From NCBI RefSeq assembly GCF_004217555.1, contig NZ_SHKW01000001.1, forward strand, positions 2,294,001 to 2,358,000: DNA of 64,000 nt, given 5' to 3'. The notes beneath the pieces were generated by a model. The model did no database searches. It was not told the origin of the DNA and worked only from the letters and a program-made list of their open reading frames with translations. This document shows, piece by piece, positions 28,603 through 39,785 of the stretch. The position numbers and the translations under genes are program-made. Every line of letters starts with the position of its first letter. The first letter of the stretch is position 1. The DNA is from Edaphobacter modestus. GTDB taxonomy: Bacteria > Acidobacteriota > Terriglobia > Terriglobales > Acidobacteriaceae.

Positions 28603-30551
28603 ACGCAAGCGCGCAATTCGTCGTTGCCCCGTCCGGTGTTCCGGCTGCGATTCGGCCTGCCTCTGCGCCTATCGAAAGTAAGGCTCCAGCCAGAAGATCC
28701 TGGAGTCCAGCCTCGATCGCGATCATCGTCCTGGTCTGGTGCATTCTTCAGATTGGCGGCCTATTTACTCCGGGCCTGCTCGACGATGTTGACTCCATTT
28801 ACACCGAGATCGCGCGTGAGATGCTCGCGCGACACGACTATGTCATTCCCTATATCAACGGAGTGCGCTTCTTCGACAAACCTCCATTGATGTACTGGAT
28901 GGCAGCCGCCTCCATGCGCGTCTTCGGTCCTCATGACTGGGCTGCCAGGCTACCTTTAGCGCTTGGAGTACTCGCTCTCTTCTTAGCGGTCTACGCTCTT
29001 GGCATTCGGTTCTTTCGCACTCTTTCTCCAGATCGCTCCCCGGATCGCGGAGGCTTCTATGCCGCCCTTGCTCTGGCCACCAGCATTGGACCCTATCTCT
29101 ACACCCGTTTCTACATCCCGGATATCCTGCTCGCACTCTGGATGACTCTGGGAGTCCACCTCTTCCTGATTGCCCGGGATCGAGTCCATCAAAATCGCTC
29201 TGCCCTGTTGCCCTGTGTGACCTTTGCCGCAGTGATGGCGCTCAACGTTCTCACAAAAGGGCTCATCGGCCTGATCTTTCCTCTTGGGTTCGTCCTCGCT
29301 TTCCTGGCGCTGACGGGTGAGCTTCGCCTCCTGGCCCGCTTGAATCCCGTGATCGGAACCACGATCTTTCTGTTGATTGCCGCGCCGTGGCATGTTCTTG
29401 CAGCGCTACGAACACCTTCCATCCCTCTGCCGTCCGGCCTCGGACTTCCATCACACGGCGGCTGGGCCTGGTTTTATCTGTACAACGAACACATTGCACG
29501 CTTCCTGGGACGGAGAATCCCGCACGATTACGGGCAGGTCCCGATTCCACTCTTCTGGCTTCTGAGCGCCCTGTGGATCATGCCCTGGACCGCATTCCTC
29601 GTCCCTGCAATCATCAGGCACATTCGCGATCTTCGATCCGGTGCGATGGTCGCCGCTCGCCGCCACGAAGCCGCTCTCTCGCTGCTTTTATGGGCAGCCC
29701 TTGTGCTGGGGTTCTTCACCCTTTCCAGTCGGCAGGAGTACTACAACCTGCCCGCGCTTCCGGCCCTGGCACTGATGGCCGCTGGCCTGCTCACGCGGGC
29801 CGACCGCGGCAGCAGTTCCGAGAATGTCTCCGCTCGCTCAAGTGCGCTTCGATGGACGCTCTTTTTCCTCGTCCCCCTGACGACGATCATCAGCGTGGTG
29901 TGCGGCTACTTCGCTGTTACAGCCCCGCACCCGGCGCCGGGGACCGACATCGCCTCGCTGCTGGCCGCCAATCCTCAGTTTTACAACCTCTCCCTTGGCC
30001 ACATCTTCGATCTCACGGGAGCGGCGATGGGATTGTTTCGAGGACCTTTGGCAGCCGTCGCGCTCAGCATGCTCACCATCGGCGCCGGGAGCTATCTGCT
30101 CCGCCGTCGCGGTCTTCTTTATGCCGCGAATCTGATGCTTGCCGCCGGGATGAGCGTTACTCTGCTGGCGGCCCACGAGGGGCTTGCCCGCTTCTATCCC
30201 ATCCTTGGCTCGAAAGACCTCGCGCTCGCCATCAATCAAGCTGCTCCTCAGCCAACAGACCAGATCATTCTCGACGGCGAACTTACCTCAGGTTCTTCGC
30301 TGATCTTCTACACCCATCAACAGCTTCACCTCATCAACGGAAACGTCAACGGTCTCTGGTACGGTGCTTTCTGGCCGGACTCCCCACATATCTTCGAGAC
30401 CGAAAAGACGCTCCGCCGCCTCTGGTCGGGCCCCGGTCGCATCTTCCTGTTCACGTACACCCCCTCAGCACGCACGCGCGATCTCACACCCTTCGGTCCG
30501 GTGCGGGTCCTTGACTCCGCTGGAGGCAAGACGGTCCTGACCAATCGCTAA
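28599..30551 (+). CDS. GT39/ArnT-like membrane glycosyltransferase, copy 2
   Basis: The 650-aa paralogue of the preceding gene has the loop LLDDVDSIYTEIAREM, then FFDKPPLMYWMAAASM, which matches the ArnT/PMT motif better than copy 1. The start is best placed at TTG 28599, which overlaps the preceding TGA in a TTGA arrangement (4 nt) and matches where conserved length begins. The frame extends farther upstream inside copy 1 but without conserved content. Tandem copies suggest two sugar transfers or two substrates in the same envelope glycan pathway. Confidence 0.87.
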   Translation: MNASAQFVVAPSGVPAAIRPASAPIESKAPARRSWSPASIAIIVLVWCILQIGGLFTPGLLDDVDSIYTEIAREMLARHDYVIPYINGVRFFDKPPLMYWMAAASMRVFGPHDWAARLPLALGVLALFLAVYALGIRFFRTLSPDRSPDRGGFYAALALATSIGPYLYTRFYIPDILLALWMTLGVHLFLIARDRVHQNRSALLPCVTFAAVMALNVLTKGLIGLIFPLGFVLAFLALTGELRLLARLNPVIGTTIFLLIAAPWHVLAALRTPSIPLPSGLGLPSHGGWAWFYLYNEHIARFLGRRIPHDYGQVPIPLFWLLSALWIMPWTAFLVPAIIRHIRDLRSGAMVAARRHEAALSLLLWAALVLGFFTLSSRQEYYNLPALPALALMAAGLLTRADRGSSSENVSARSSALRWTLFFLVPLTTIISVVCGYFAVTAPHPAPGTDIASLLAANPQFYNLSLGHIFDLTGAAMGLFRGPLAAVALSMLTIGAGSYLLRRRGLLYAANLMLAAGMSVTLLAAHEGLARFYPILGSKDLALAINQAAPQPTDQIILDGELTSGSSLIFYTHQQLHLINGNVNGLWYGAFWPDSPHIFETEKTLRRLWSGPGRIFLFTYTPSARTRDLTPFGPVRVLDSAGGKTVLTNR

Positions 30552-30614
30552 TGGCTGAACCGAGACGTTCCTGGTGTCGAAAGCGACGTGGGGCATGGAG
30601 CAGCAAGAGCGGTC

Positions 30615-31805
30615 TTACGGGGCTTCTACCCGCCCGCCCTCGCGCAGCCGGTAGGTCTGGCCACGATAGTAGAAACGATCCCCGCCGTAGCTTCCAAGCC
30701 AAAGCAGGCTTCCGAGCAGGTCACGCAGGGGATAGATCAACATTCCACGAATCCACCCGGAGTCGCCCATCACCTGGAGCACCGCTCCGGCCTGCACCCA
30801 GCGATTCATCACCATGGCGCCCAGCCATAGAACTCCGAGCGCAACGTGCCCACTCAGCAGGCCCCACGACAGGCCAAGCAAGCCAAAGGGCATGGCGAAG
30901 GTAAGTCCGCTGCCGAGATGTCCCCATGGCCGCGAGCGCCGGGTACTCTGCATCCAGCGGAGCTGATTTCGGAACGACACCCAGAACGGAGTATCCTCCA
31001 CCAGCAGCCGGATCACATGAGTCGCCAGCAGCACACCCACTCCACGCGTCGCCAGACGGTTCCCCAGCACGAAATCGTCGGCATAGAACTGCCCCAGCTC
31101 CTCAAAGCCTCCCGCCTCCGCAAAAGACCTCTTTCTTACCGCCATCGTGACTCCGAGAGCGAACTTCGTGCCCTCGAGCATATCCGCTACCATCACGCCC
31201 GAGCTCATCTCCACGCTCTTGCCTACCGCGTCCAGCTGCGACGAAAACCGTGCTTCAGCCCCGCGATGCAAGGTTCCGAGATAGATGCTCGAAGCCAACC
31301 CCACCTTTGGATCCTTCAGGTTCTGCACCATCTTTCGCAGATAGTCCGGCGCTACCCGGGCATCGGCATCGCTGGTGACGTAAAGATCGTAGCTCGCCGC
31401 CGAGTCCATCTTTGCCAGGGAGAAGACCTTTGCGTTATGAAACCGGGGCGGCGGCTCGCCGCACGTCATGTACTTGGCACTAACATGCGGATATCTCTTA
31501 CCGATCTCCTGCGCGAGCTGCAGACCTGCATCGCTGTCGTGCCGCGCGCAGAACAACAACTCAAACTCGGGATAGTCCTGTTCAAAGAAGGTTTCGAGAT
31601 TACGTTGAAGACCTTCCTCGGTGCCATGGAGCGGCTTCAGGACGCTTACGGGAGGCAGGAAGCTGGACACACTGGCGGCACGGTCTTCGCGTCGTCTTCG
31701 CAAACCAAAACGAATCGCTGCCACGATGACCATCATGCAGTAGATCGTCGACGTCAGCGAGCCGACCGCCGCGATCCAAAACAAAAGCTGTACCAACAAA
31801 TTCAT
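30615..31805 (-). CDS. HpnI-like / ceramide-glucosyltransferase-type glycosyltransferase
   Basis: The 396-aa GT2/GT21-type enzyme has an N-terminal membrane helix, VSVLKPLHGTEEGLQRNLET, DLYVTSDADARVAPDYL (DxD-like), FYADDFVLGNRLA and the QLRWMQSTRRSRPWG motif (QxxRW-like). Several C-terminal membrane segments follow. This matches hopanoid-biosynthesis HpnI, which adds N-acetylglucosamine to bacteriohopanetetrol, and related ceramide glucosyltransferases. No other hopanoid gene lies in the window, so the name is tentative. ATG 31805 is preferred to TTG 31826. It converges with the GT39 pair across a 63-nt gap. Confidence 0.78.
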   Translation of the reverse strand: MNLLVQLLFWIAAVGSLTSTIYCMMVIVAAIRFGLRRRREDRAASVSSFLPPVSVLKPLHGTEEGLQRNLETFFEQDYPEFELLFCARHDSDAGLQLAQEIGKRYPHVSAKYMTCGEPPPRFHNAKVFSLAKMDSAASYDLYVTSDADARVAPDYLRKMVQNLKDPKVGLASSIYLGTLHRGAEARFSSQLDAVGKSVEMSSGVMVADMLEGTKFALGVTMAVRKRSFAEAGGFEELGQFYADDFVLGNRLATRGVGVLLATHVIRLLVEDTPFWVSFRNQLRWMQSTRRSRPWGHLGSGLTFAMPFGLLGLSWGLLSGHVALGVLWLGAMVMNRWVQAGAVLQVMGDSGWIRGMLIYPLRDLLGSLLWLGSYGGDRFYYRGQTYRLREGGRVEAP

Positions 31806-31906
31806 CCCGTACCTGCAGATCTGCAACCTGCTCGCAAACTTCGAGTTTATCGCAGCCGGTAGGGAGGATCCGGCAAATACTCTTCGTGCAACAAGCTTTC
31901 AGATGC

Positions 31907-33493
31907 CTAGTGGGCTCCGACCGGGCCCTTACCCGGCCTCACTTTTTTCAGCATCCAGACAGCAGCCACACAACCAAAGCTTAGCAGCGAAAGCCACCTA
32001 AAGACATCAACAAAAGCCCAGGTGGAGGCCTGGCGCAGCAACTCGCGATAGAGGGTGGCTTGCGCAGGTGCCGCCGCGTTTGCCGGGCCGAAGTAGCCGG
32101 AGAGAAAAGCGGTCGTGTGCTGAACTGAATTCTGGAACTGCTGCCCGGTAATCGGGACCGAGTTGAGGATCAGGTTCTGATGCACAGCCGAACGGCGCGT
32201 CAGCAGCGTCTGCGCCACCGAGATGCCGATCGATCCTCCCACGTTGCGCATCAGGTTGAACAGGCCGCTGGCATTGCCGATCTGTTCGTTAGGAAGCGTA
32301 CCGTATGCGGCGGTCGTAATCGGCACGAAGACAAAGCTCAACCCAAAACCGGTAATCAGGATGGGAATCAGAAGCGTCGTCGGCGATATGTCCAGCGTGA
32401 CATTGCCGAAATAGAGAGTAGTAAATCCGAAGATGATGAACCCGAAGGTCAGCAGATACCGCGGATCGACCTTGTTGGAAAGATAGCCGATCACAGGCAT
32501 TCCGCAGATCGCCCCCAACCCGCGCGGGGCGACCACAATTCCGGCTGTAAATGCCGTATAGCCCAGCAGCTCCTGGAAGAAGAGCGGAAGTACCGTGACG
32601 GTGGAGTAAATCGCGACTCCGAAGAGGAAGATCAGAAGGCAGCCGATTGCGAAGTTCCTGTCTTTCATGACCTTCAGGTTCACAAGCGGATCCTTCTTCT
32701 TCCAGGAGATCCACACCCACCACAGAAACGCCGTAATCATGAAAAGGAATGCCCAGCGGATCCAGGTTGCGCCGAACCAGTCATCCTCCTGCCCCTTGTC
32801 CAGGATCACCTGCAGACAGCCGGTCCAGACCACCAGCAATCCAAACCCAAGATTGTCAAAGGGCGGAACCCTGGCATTCTTGATATAGGGCGGATCATGG
32901 ACGAACCGGCTGATCATGAAAACCGCCAGGATGCCGACCGGGATATTGATGTAAAAAGCGTAACGCCATGAATAGGTGTCGGTGAGCCAGCCTCCCAGAG
33001 TCGGCCCCAGAACGGGAGCCACGACCACACCGAAGGCGAAGACCGCCGCAGCAGCTCCTCGCTTCGCCGGCGGAAATGACTCAAATAGAATCGCTTGCGA
33101 AAGAGGCTGCAGTGCGCCTCCGCCCGCCCCCTGTACGATACGGGCCACCAACATCAGCCCGAGACTGGGAGCCGCTCCGCAGGCGAAGCTGGCGATCGTA
33201 AAAACAATGACGCAGGTGATCAGGAACTTCTTCCGCCCGAACCGCAGCGAACACCAGTTGCTCGCCGGCAGCACAATCGCGTTGGAGACCAGATAGCTGG
33301 TGAGTACCCAGGTCGCCTGGTCATTGGACGCTGACAAGGACCCCGCGATGTAAGGCAGAGCCACCGAGGCAATGGCGGTGTCGAGCACCTCCATGAAGGT
33401 GGCGAGCATCACCGAAGCGGCAATGAGCCACGGATTAACCCCCTGCGTAACCTCTCCAGAGTGATCGGCTGGTACGGTCGAAGTACTGGACAT
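31907..33493 (-). CDS. DHA2-family MFS efflux transporter (EmrB/QacA type)
   Basis: The 528-aa protein has 14 predicted membrane segments. Family motifs include ATFMEVLDTAIASVALPYIA (DHA2 motif D1), WVLTSYLVSNAIVLP, LRFGRKK (motif A) and PVLGPTLGGWLTD (antiporter motif C). Drug/H+ antiport is expected, normally with an EmrA-type adaptor, which is absent from the window. ATG 33493 has GGGAAGG upstream. Confidence 0.93.
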   Translation of the reverse strand: MSSTSTVPADHSGEVTQGVNPWLIAASVMLATFMEVLDTAIASVALPYIAGSLSASNDQATWVLTSYLVSNAIVLPASNWCSLRFGRKKFLITCVIVFTIASFACGAAPSLGLMLVARIVQGAGGGALQPLSQAILFESFPPAKRGAAAAVFAFGVVVAPVLGPTLGGWLTDTYSWRYAFYINIPVGILAVFMISRFVHDPPYIKNARVPPFDNLGFGLLVVWTGCLQVILDKGQEDDWFGATWIRWAFLFMITAFLWWVWISWKKKDPLVNLKVMKDRNFAIGCLLIFLFGVAIYSTVTVLPLFFQELLGYTAFTAGIVVAPRGLGAICGMPVIGYLSNKVDPRYLLTFGFIIFGFTTLYFGNVTLDISPTTLLIPILITGFGLSFVFVPITTAAYGTLPNEQIGNASGLFNLMRNVGGSIGISVAQTLLTRRSAVHQNLILNSVPITGQQFQNSVQHTTAFLSGYFGPANAAAPAQATLYRELLRQASTWAFVDVFRWLSLLSFGCVAAVWMLKKVRPGKGPVGAH

Positions 33494-34045
33494 CAAGCCT
33501 TCCCGTTGGCGCGAAATGACGAATGGTTTTTCTTATTCAACCTATATTGAAGGGTCGTAATCCCCAGGCTTAAGATAAGACGCACAATCGATCGTCGTGG
33601 GTAGATCGAGCAGGCCGGAGACACAGAATCTCAGCAGCACTCAAAACTTTCATCAAACACTTCGCACTGAGCATGCCGGGCATTGACTGGATCTGATGCG
33701 GAGCATACTATGCGATGAATTGTCGCGAATCCATCGCGGTTGCAACTCCCCGTTTTTTGGTCTCCTTCCTCTCTATTGGCCTTGGGCTCTTTTCGCATTG
33801 TCTACGGGTCCCGTCCATAGCTGACTCAGCTTCTTGAAGCTTTCTTATAGGTGCCTACGATGGCGTCCGCGCATCGAGGCATCCATATAGCCTCGGGCCC
33901 GCCAGCACTCAGTGGATGCTTCTGCAGCCTGGTAGCGCGTCTCTCCCGCATGCAGGTGCTCCACAAGGTGAAGTTGACATGGATGTCTCCGGCCTCTGTG
34001 AGGCCTCCGGAAGAGCGACGCATTTCAACCGAATGGAGAACAAAG
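33494..34045. other. Long divergent intergenic region (MFS / sulfatase)
   Basis: Over 550 bases hold no supported gene. Contents seen: a candidate promoter for the sulfatase (33683-33711) and a small hairpin GGCCTC-TGT-GAGGCC near 33993-34007 shortly before the sulfatase start. The sulfatase frame is open back to 33851, but the extra 65 residues are not conserved-looking and precede a typical Tat signal. Confidence 0.5.
33683..33711 (+). promoter_or_regulatory. Candidate promoter of the sulfatase gene
   Basis: TTGACT (33683-33688), 17-nt spacer, TACTAT (33706-33711; 4 of 6). It would leave a leader of more than 300 nt before the ATG at 34046. Confidence 0.45.
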
Positions 34046-35923
34046 ATGAAGCGCAGAGATTTCCTGAAGTCCACTGCCGCACTCTATGGTGCCGGCGTAG
34101 CTTCCCGCCTTGGCCTCGCTGAAAACGTGGTCGAGCCGGGGCCTAAACCAAATATTCTTTTCATTCTTGTCGATGAGCTGCGTTATCCCTCTGTCTTCCC
34201 CCATGGCATCAATGATGCAGACGGATTCTTCAGGCGCTTCATGCCGAACCTTTATAAAAACATCTGGAAAAAAGGAGTGAGGTTCGGCAACTACCATACA
34301 TCCTCCAATGCCTGCACGCCCGCCCGAGGCACCATCATCTCCGGCCTCTATTCACAACAAAGCTGGCTTCTGACCACGATCCTCGATACGCCCAATGTCC
34401 CGGTACTGAATCCCGCGTTTCCGACTTACGGAAAGCTGCTTCAGCAGGCAGGTTATCAGACACCCTATCGCGGGAAGTGGCACGTCTCCATACCGGATCC
34501 ATCCGACAACCTGAATAGTTACGGGTTCCAGTACGATACGTATCCCGATCCGACCGGAAGCAACCTCCAAGGAACCTATGGAGATGAGAGCGCGGATCCT
34601 CCGTACCACAACGATGCCTACACAGCGAATCAGGCCATCGACTACCTGAAGACCGTCCAGCCAAACGCCGCCCCCTGGTGTCTCACGGTGGGATTCGTCA
34701 ATCCTCACGACAGAGAGTTCTTCCCCGCAGGAACCGAGTTCCAGACCGTAACCGATGTCTTCAACAGCAAGATAATCAACCCACGCAAACTGAAACAGAA
34801 CATCGACTACTCCACCAGCGGCCCCCGTGTTCCCTGGACGGAGAACAAACTCAAGTCTCCACCCGACTACGGCTTTCCCCTTTTGCCGCCGAACTGGGAG
34901 ACGCCGGAGTTGTGGAAGCTTCGCAATAAGCCTACGAGCCAGACCTTCATCCGCGAATTCTCAGCGCTCGTCTGGGGTGGCGTCACAAACGACCCGCTTC
35001 AATTCGGCTTCAGAGTAAGACCCTATGGCAATGGAGACCTGGGCATGGGCGTCGCCAAAGCCCCATTCCGCTATTGGAAACGCGGCCTGGATAGTTATGC
35101 CCAAATCATCAAAGTCGTCGACGATCAGATCGGAGCCGTCGTCGATCAGCTGAACAGCCTCCCCCAAAGCGTGATCGACAACACGATCATCGTCTTCGCT
35201 TCGGACCACGGCGAATACGCCGGCGCTCACGGTATCCTCCAGGGCAAGCTGGCCACGGTCTACGAAGAATGCATACACATTCCACTGATCGTGATGGATC
35301 CCAGTGGCCGCTTCACCGGCGACACGAACACCATCCGGACGGGTCTTTGTTCCTCGGTAGATCTGCTGAAGATGCTCGTCACCCTGGGGAACAAGGGAAG
35401 CACAGACTGGCTGAACTCAAACAACTACGCGCAGATCTATGGCCAACGGCACGATATGTACTCCATGCTGAAATCCCGATGGGCACCCGGGCGGCCTTAT
35501 CATCTGTTCGCTACCGACGAAATCGCCCCCGATTTCTTCAACTTCAACAACTCCCCAACGAATGTGCTGGGCCTGCGAACCGACGACACCAAGCTGGGAG
35601 TCTATGCGAATTGGAGGCCGCTGACGACCACCATCGACCCCAGCACGGTGCAATTGGAGTTCTACGATTACTCGACCAAGGCTGGCAGACTGGAATTGGA
35701 CAACAAGCCCAATGACAATCGCGCCGAAGGGGGCTACAACGAGCTGACGCAAAATCTCATTCCCAATGAATTGCAGCAAATCCTTCCCGGAAGCCTGGCA
35801 GCGGAGCAAGAAAAATCGAAGATCGCCCACATAGCATTCCGCGATCTGATGAAAAATCTGCCGGAGAGTGTATGGGAAGGAGACGGGCTTCGGACCCAAC
35901 TCGGTTATGGAGGACCGTTCTAG
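34046..35923 (+). CDS. Tat-exported sulfatase-family enzyme (formylglycine type)
   Basis: The 625-aa protein starts with a twin-arginine signal (MKRRDFLKSTAALYGAGVA). The sulfatase domain begins at KPNILFILVDELR (metal-binding Asp residues) and carries the CTPAR motif, where Cys90 would become formylglycine. Later signatures are YRGKWH and FASDHGEYAGAHG. It should hydrolyse sulfate (or phosphonate) esters in the periplasm. ATG 34046 is preceded by GGAG. No formylglycine-generating enzyme is in the window, so activation depends on a distant gene. Confidence 0.9.
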   Translation: MKRRDFLKSTAALYGAGVASRLGLAENVVEPGPKPNILFILVDELRYPSVFPHGINDADGFFRRFMPNLYKNIWKKGVRFGNYHTSSNACTPARGTIISGLYSQQSWLLTTILDTPNVPVLNPAFPTYGKLLQQAGYQTPYRGKWHVSIPDPSDNLNSYGFQYDTYPDPTGSNLQGTYGDESADPPYHNDAYTANQAIDYLKTVQPNAAPWCLTVGFVNPHDREFFPAGTEFQTVTDVFNSKIINPRKLKQNIDYSTSGPRVPWTENKLKSPPDYGFPLLPPNWETPELWKLRNKPTSQTFIREFSALVWGGVTNDPLQFGFRVRPYGNGDLGMGVAKAPFRYWKRGLDSYAQIIKVVDDQIGAVVDQLNSLPQSVIDNTIIVFASDHGEYAGAHGILQGKLATVYEECIHIPLIVMDPSGRFTGDTNTIRTGLCSSVDLLKMLVTLGNKGSTDWLNSNNYAQIYGQRHDMYSMLKSRWAPGRPYHLFATDEIAPDFFNFNNSPTNVLGLRTDDTKLGVYANWRPLTTTIDPSTVQLEFYDYSTKAGRLELDNKPNDNRAEGGYNELTQNLIPNELQQILPGSLAAEQEKSKIAHIAFRDLMKNLPESVWEGDGLRTQLGYGGPF

Positions 35924-35938
35924 GCTACGGCCTCACCC

Positions 35939-35982
35939 CTGAAGGGGGTACACAGCCTCGCGACTGTACTCCCTTCAGTTTC
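35939..35982 (+). terminator. Terminator of the sulfatase gene
   Basis: CTGAAGGGGGTACACAG pairs imperfectly with CTGTACTCCCTTCAG (one mismatch, one bulge), followed by TTTCATCC. Confidence 0.7.
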
Positions 35983-36273
35983 ATCCTTCGCGTCGTAGTC
36001 GCCAGCGACTAAAAAAATGACTCCCGGAGTCGATCAAAGTAAGTGCAGGCCGACAGACCGCATCGGACAACGGCTCGCGCCTTGGCAGGACAGACCGAAC
36101 CTGCTAGGCACCTGGGTGTAACTGGTCCCCGTCCAGCGGTTCAACATGGAAAATGATCAGCGAAACCAATTCCCGCACTTCTTTTCCATATAGCCGCCTG
36201 CATCCAATAGGAAAGGGTTAGCCATCCCTAGAATCCAGGGGCTCAATACACATATCCCAACCCGCCAGTCATG

Positions 36274-36306
36274 TTGACAAACCCTTCATTTAGCAAGGGT
36301 TATAAA
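36274..36306 (+). promoter_or_regulatory. Upstream TTGACA element with AACCCTT/AAGGGTT dyad
   Basis: TTGACA at 36274-36279 and TATAAA at 36301-36306 flank the perfect inverted repeat AACCCTT (36280-36286), N8, AAGGGTT (36295-36301). The spacing of 21 nt is long for a sigma70 promoter, so this may be an operator or a binding site for another regulator rather than a working promoter. Confidence 0.4.
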
Positions 36307-36373
36307 CGGAATAGTTTCACCATGGAGGATTGATTGGTAGATGAATCCTCGTGAATGGAATTACATCATATAG

Positions 36374-36404
36374 ATTGACAGTAAGTGACTCAAGGTGGGA
36401 TCAT
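36374..36404 (+). promoter_or_regulatory. dnaK promoter overlapped by a HAIR-like HspR operator
   Basis: ATTGACA (36374-36380), 7 nt, ACTCAAG (36388-36394). The known HAIR consensus is CTTGAGT-N7-ACTCAAG; the right half is identical and the left half shares TTGA with exact spacing. The same TTGACA (36375-36380) is a perfect -35, with GATCAT (36399-36404; 4 of 6) as -10 at 18 nt. An HspR-type repressor is encoded at 44028. Confidence 0.6.
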
Positions 36405-36459
36405 CCACTAAGTCAAAGAGATTCAGGGCCCTCCATGGCCCCGACGGGAGAGATTAGCG

Positions 36460-38370
<1,911 letters not shown>

Positions 38371-38411
38371 CCGTCGTAGATAGTTTTAGTGGTTAGCCGT
38401 TTTGCAGCAAA

Positions 38412-38451
38412 AAGAGGGGCAATCCTCTGGCAGGTTTGCCCCTCTTGCTTT
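38412..38451 (+). terminator. dnaK terminator
   Basis: AAGAGGGGCAA, 13-nt loop, TTGCCCCTCTT, then GCTTTAT. Perfect 11-bp stem, 41 nt after the stop. Confidence 0.88.
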
Positions 38452-38600
38452 ATAGGCCCCGATGGATCGTAGGTATGCACCACTTACTTCCAGGAAAGGT
38501 GTTTGAGGTGAATAGCAGTAGAAGCCGCAATGAAGAAGAAGTCTCCGATCTGATGTGGTTAGAAAACCTGGAACTCAATCGATTGACAGGAGGAAGGGCG

Positions 38601-38771
38601 ATGACCGAGACGATGTGGAGATGTGATCAGGTCCGTGCGGGACGACTTTACAACCGCATGATGTTCGATACGCGCGAAGAGGCAGAACACTTTGTGCGAC
38701 GGATGCAGCAGATGGAGCCGGACCAGATGTTTTCGATCGAGGCGATCGAGGCCAAACAGGTCTGGAACTAA
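38601..38771 (+). CDS. Small conserved-looking protein of unknown function (56 aa)
   Basis: The start at ATG 38601 is strongly supported by AGGAGGAAGG a few nt upstream; the open frame extends upstream to 38436, but that part runs from the dnaK terminator and is probably untranslated. The product starts MTETMWRCDQVRAG and contains MMFDTREEAEHFVRRMQQME, a compact alpha/beta pattern. It was not recognised. It is flanked by its own terminator (38820-38859), so it is a monocistronic unit. Confidence 0.75.
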   Translation: MTETMWRCDQVRAGRLYNRMMFDTREEAEHFVRRMQQMEPDQMFSIEAIEAKQVWN

Positions 38772-38819
38772 GCAACCGAACTGGTTAGGACAGGGTTTCT
38801 GAAATCCTGTGATGTTTTC

Positions 38820-38867
38820 AGGCGACGGTAGTCTCTGGTTTGGGCCAGTACCGTCGCCTTCATTCGT
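38820..38867 (+). terminator. Terminator of the 56-aa protein gene
   Basis: AGGCGACGGTA (38820-38830) pairs with TACCGTCGCCT (38849-38859); an inner CTGG/CCAG stem fills the loop; then TCATTCGTT follows. Confidence 0.8.
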
Positions 38868-38895
38868 TCAGGTAGGTTTGGAGGCTTAAAAGCTG

Positions 38896-39780
38896 ATGCC
38901 GGAGGGAAATGAGATTCACCGGTGGGCCGCACGTCATCAGGTGGCTTTCGCCGGTAGACCAGTCCGAGTGGATGGCCCCCAGGGCCGCTTCACCGATGCA
39001 GATGTAATCGACGGCAGAAAGCTCGAGCGCGTTCTAGCCGTGGGTAAGCATCTTGGCTATGACTTCGGTAAGGACAGGATCCTTCATGTGCACCTTGGGC
39101 TGCAGGGCGATTTCACGGAAGGCTCAGGACCATTGCCGCCGGTAAAGGGTGCGCTTCGTCTGCGGATGTGGAATGCGGCCGCGATCAGGAAGCCCGCGGT
39201 CCCCGGTGAGAGCAAGCGTCACGCATGGTACTCCGAGGACGACGGCACCGGTCATCTCGATCCAGAGCAGATCGCCTGGGTGGAGCTGCGCGGCCCGATG
39301 GACTGTTCCCTTTACACCCAGGAGAAATGGGACGAGCTGGTGAATCGCCTCGGCCCAGATCCTTTGAACGGTGACGGCCCCGACAAGATGATTGCCAAAG
39401 TGCGCAAGAGCCGGAAGTCGATTGGCGAGCTGTTGATGGACCAAACCTTGTTTGCAGGAATCGGAAACATCTTCCGCGCCGAGCTGCTCTATCGGGCGCG
39501 GCTAAGTCCATTCCGATCCGGCAGGGATGTAGAGGAAACGACGTTGCAGTCGATATGGAAGGATGCGGGCCTATTGATGCCGGCAGCGATGATCGACCGG
39601 AGGATTGTAACGACGAAGCCGGCGGACCGGCCCCACAAGCGTGGGAAGGTGCTCAAGGAAGAGGCGCATTATGTCTATCGACGCAACGGACTTCCCTGCT
39701 TCGTCTGTGACACGACCGTAAAGAAGGAGGAGGTCGCAGGGCGGAATCTCTTCTGGTGCCCGACGTGCCAGGCGGAATAG
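38896..39780 (+). CDS. Fpg/Nei family DNA glycosylase (endonuclease VIII type)
   Basis: The 294-aa base-excision-repair enzyme starts MPEGNEIHR; after Met removal Pro and Glu are the catalytic residues, as in Nei. AVGKHLGYDF supplies the conserved Lys. The H2TH region is MDQTLFAGIGNIFRAELLYR. A C-terminal zinc finger is complete (CFVC ... WCPTC, C-x2-C-x16-C-x2-C). It removes oxidised pyrimidines and cuts the strand. It lies between dnaK and dnaJ, unrelated to chaperones by function. Confidence 0.93.
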   Translation: MPEGNEIHRWAARHQVAFAGRPVRVDGPQGRFTDADVIDGRKLERVLAVGKHLGYDFGKDRILHVHLGLQGDFTEGSGPLPPVKGALRLRMWNAAAIRKPAVPGESKRHAWYSEDDGTGHLDPEQIAWVELRGPMDCSLYTQEKWDELVNRLGPDPLNGDGPDKMIAKVRKSRKSIGELLMDQTLFAGIGNIFRAELLYRARLSPFRSGRDVEETTLQSIWKDAGLLMPAAMIDRRIVTTKPADRPHKRGKVLKEEAHYVYRRNGLPCFVCDTTVKKEEVAGRNLFWCPTCQAE

Positions 39781-39785
39781 AAGCT

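Larger units (their letters stand above)
35983..36459. other. Long upstream region of dnaK
   Basis: No gene seen. Structure seen: a GACTCC/GGAGTC dyad near 36020, scattered AGGG/CCCT half-sites at 36214-36240, an operator-like dyad at 36280-36301, and the HAIR-like site with promoter at 36374-36404. The dnaK ribosome-binding site GGGAGAG lies at about 36447. Confidence 0.6.

Noticed and set aside
27244-28608. 454-codon frame antisense to the first GT39 gene
   Set aside because: Highly charged shadow of a membrane-protein gene, without domain or start signal.
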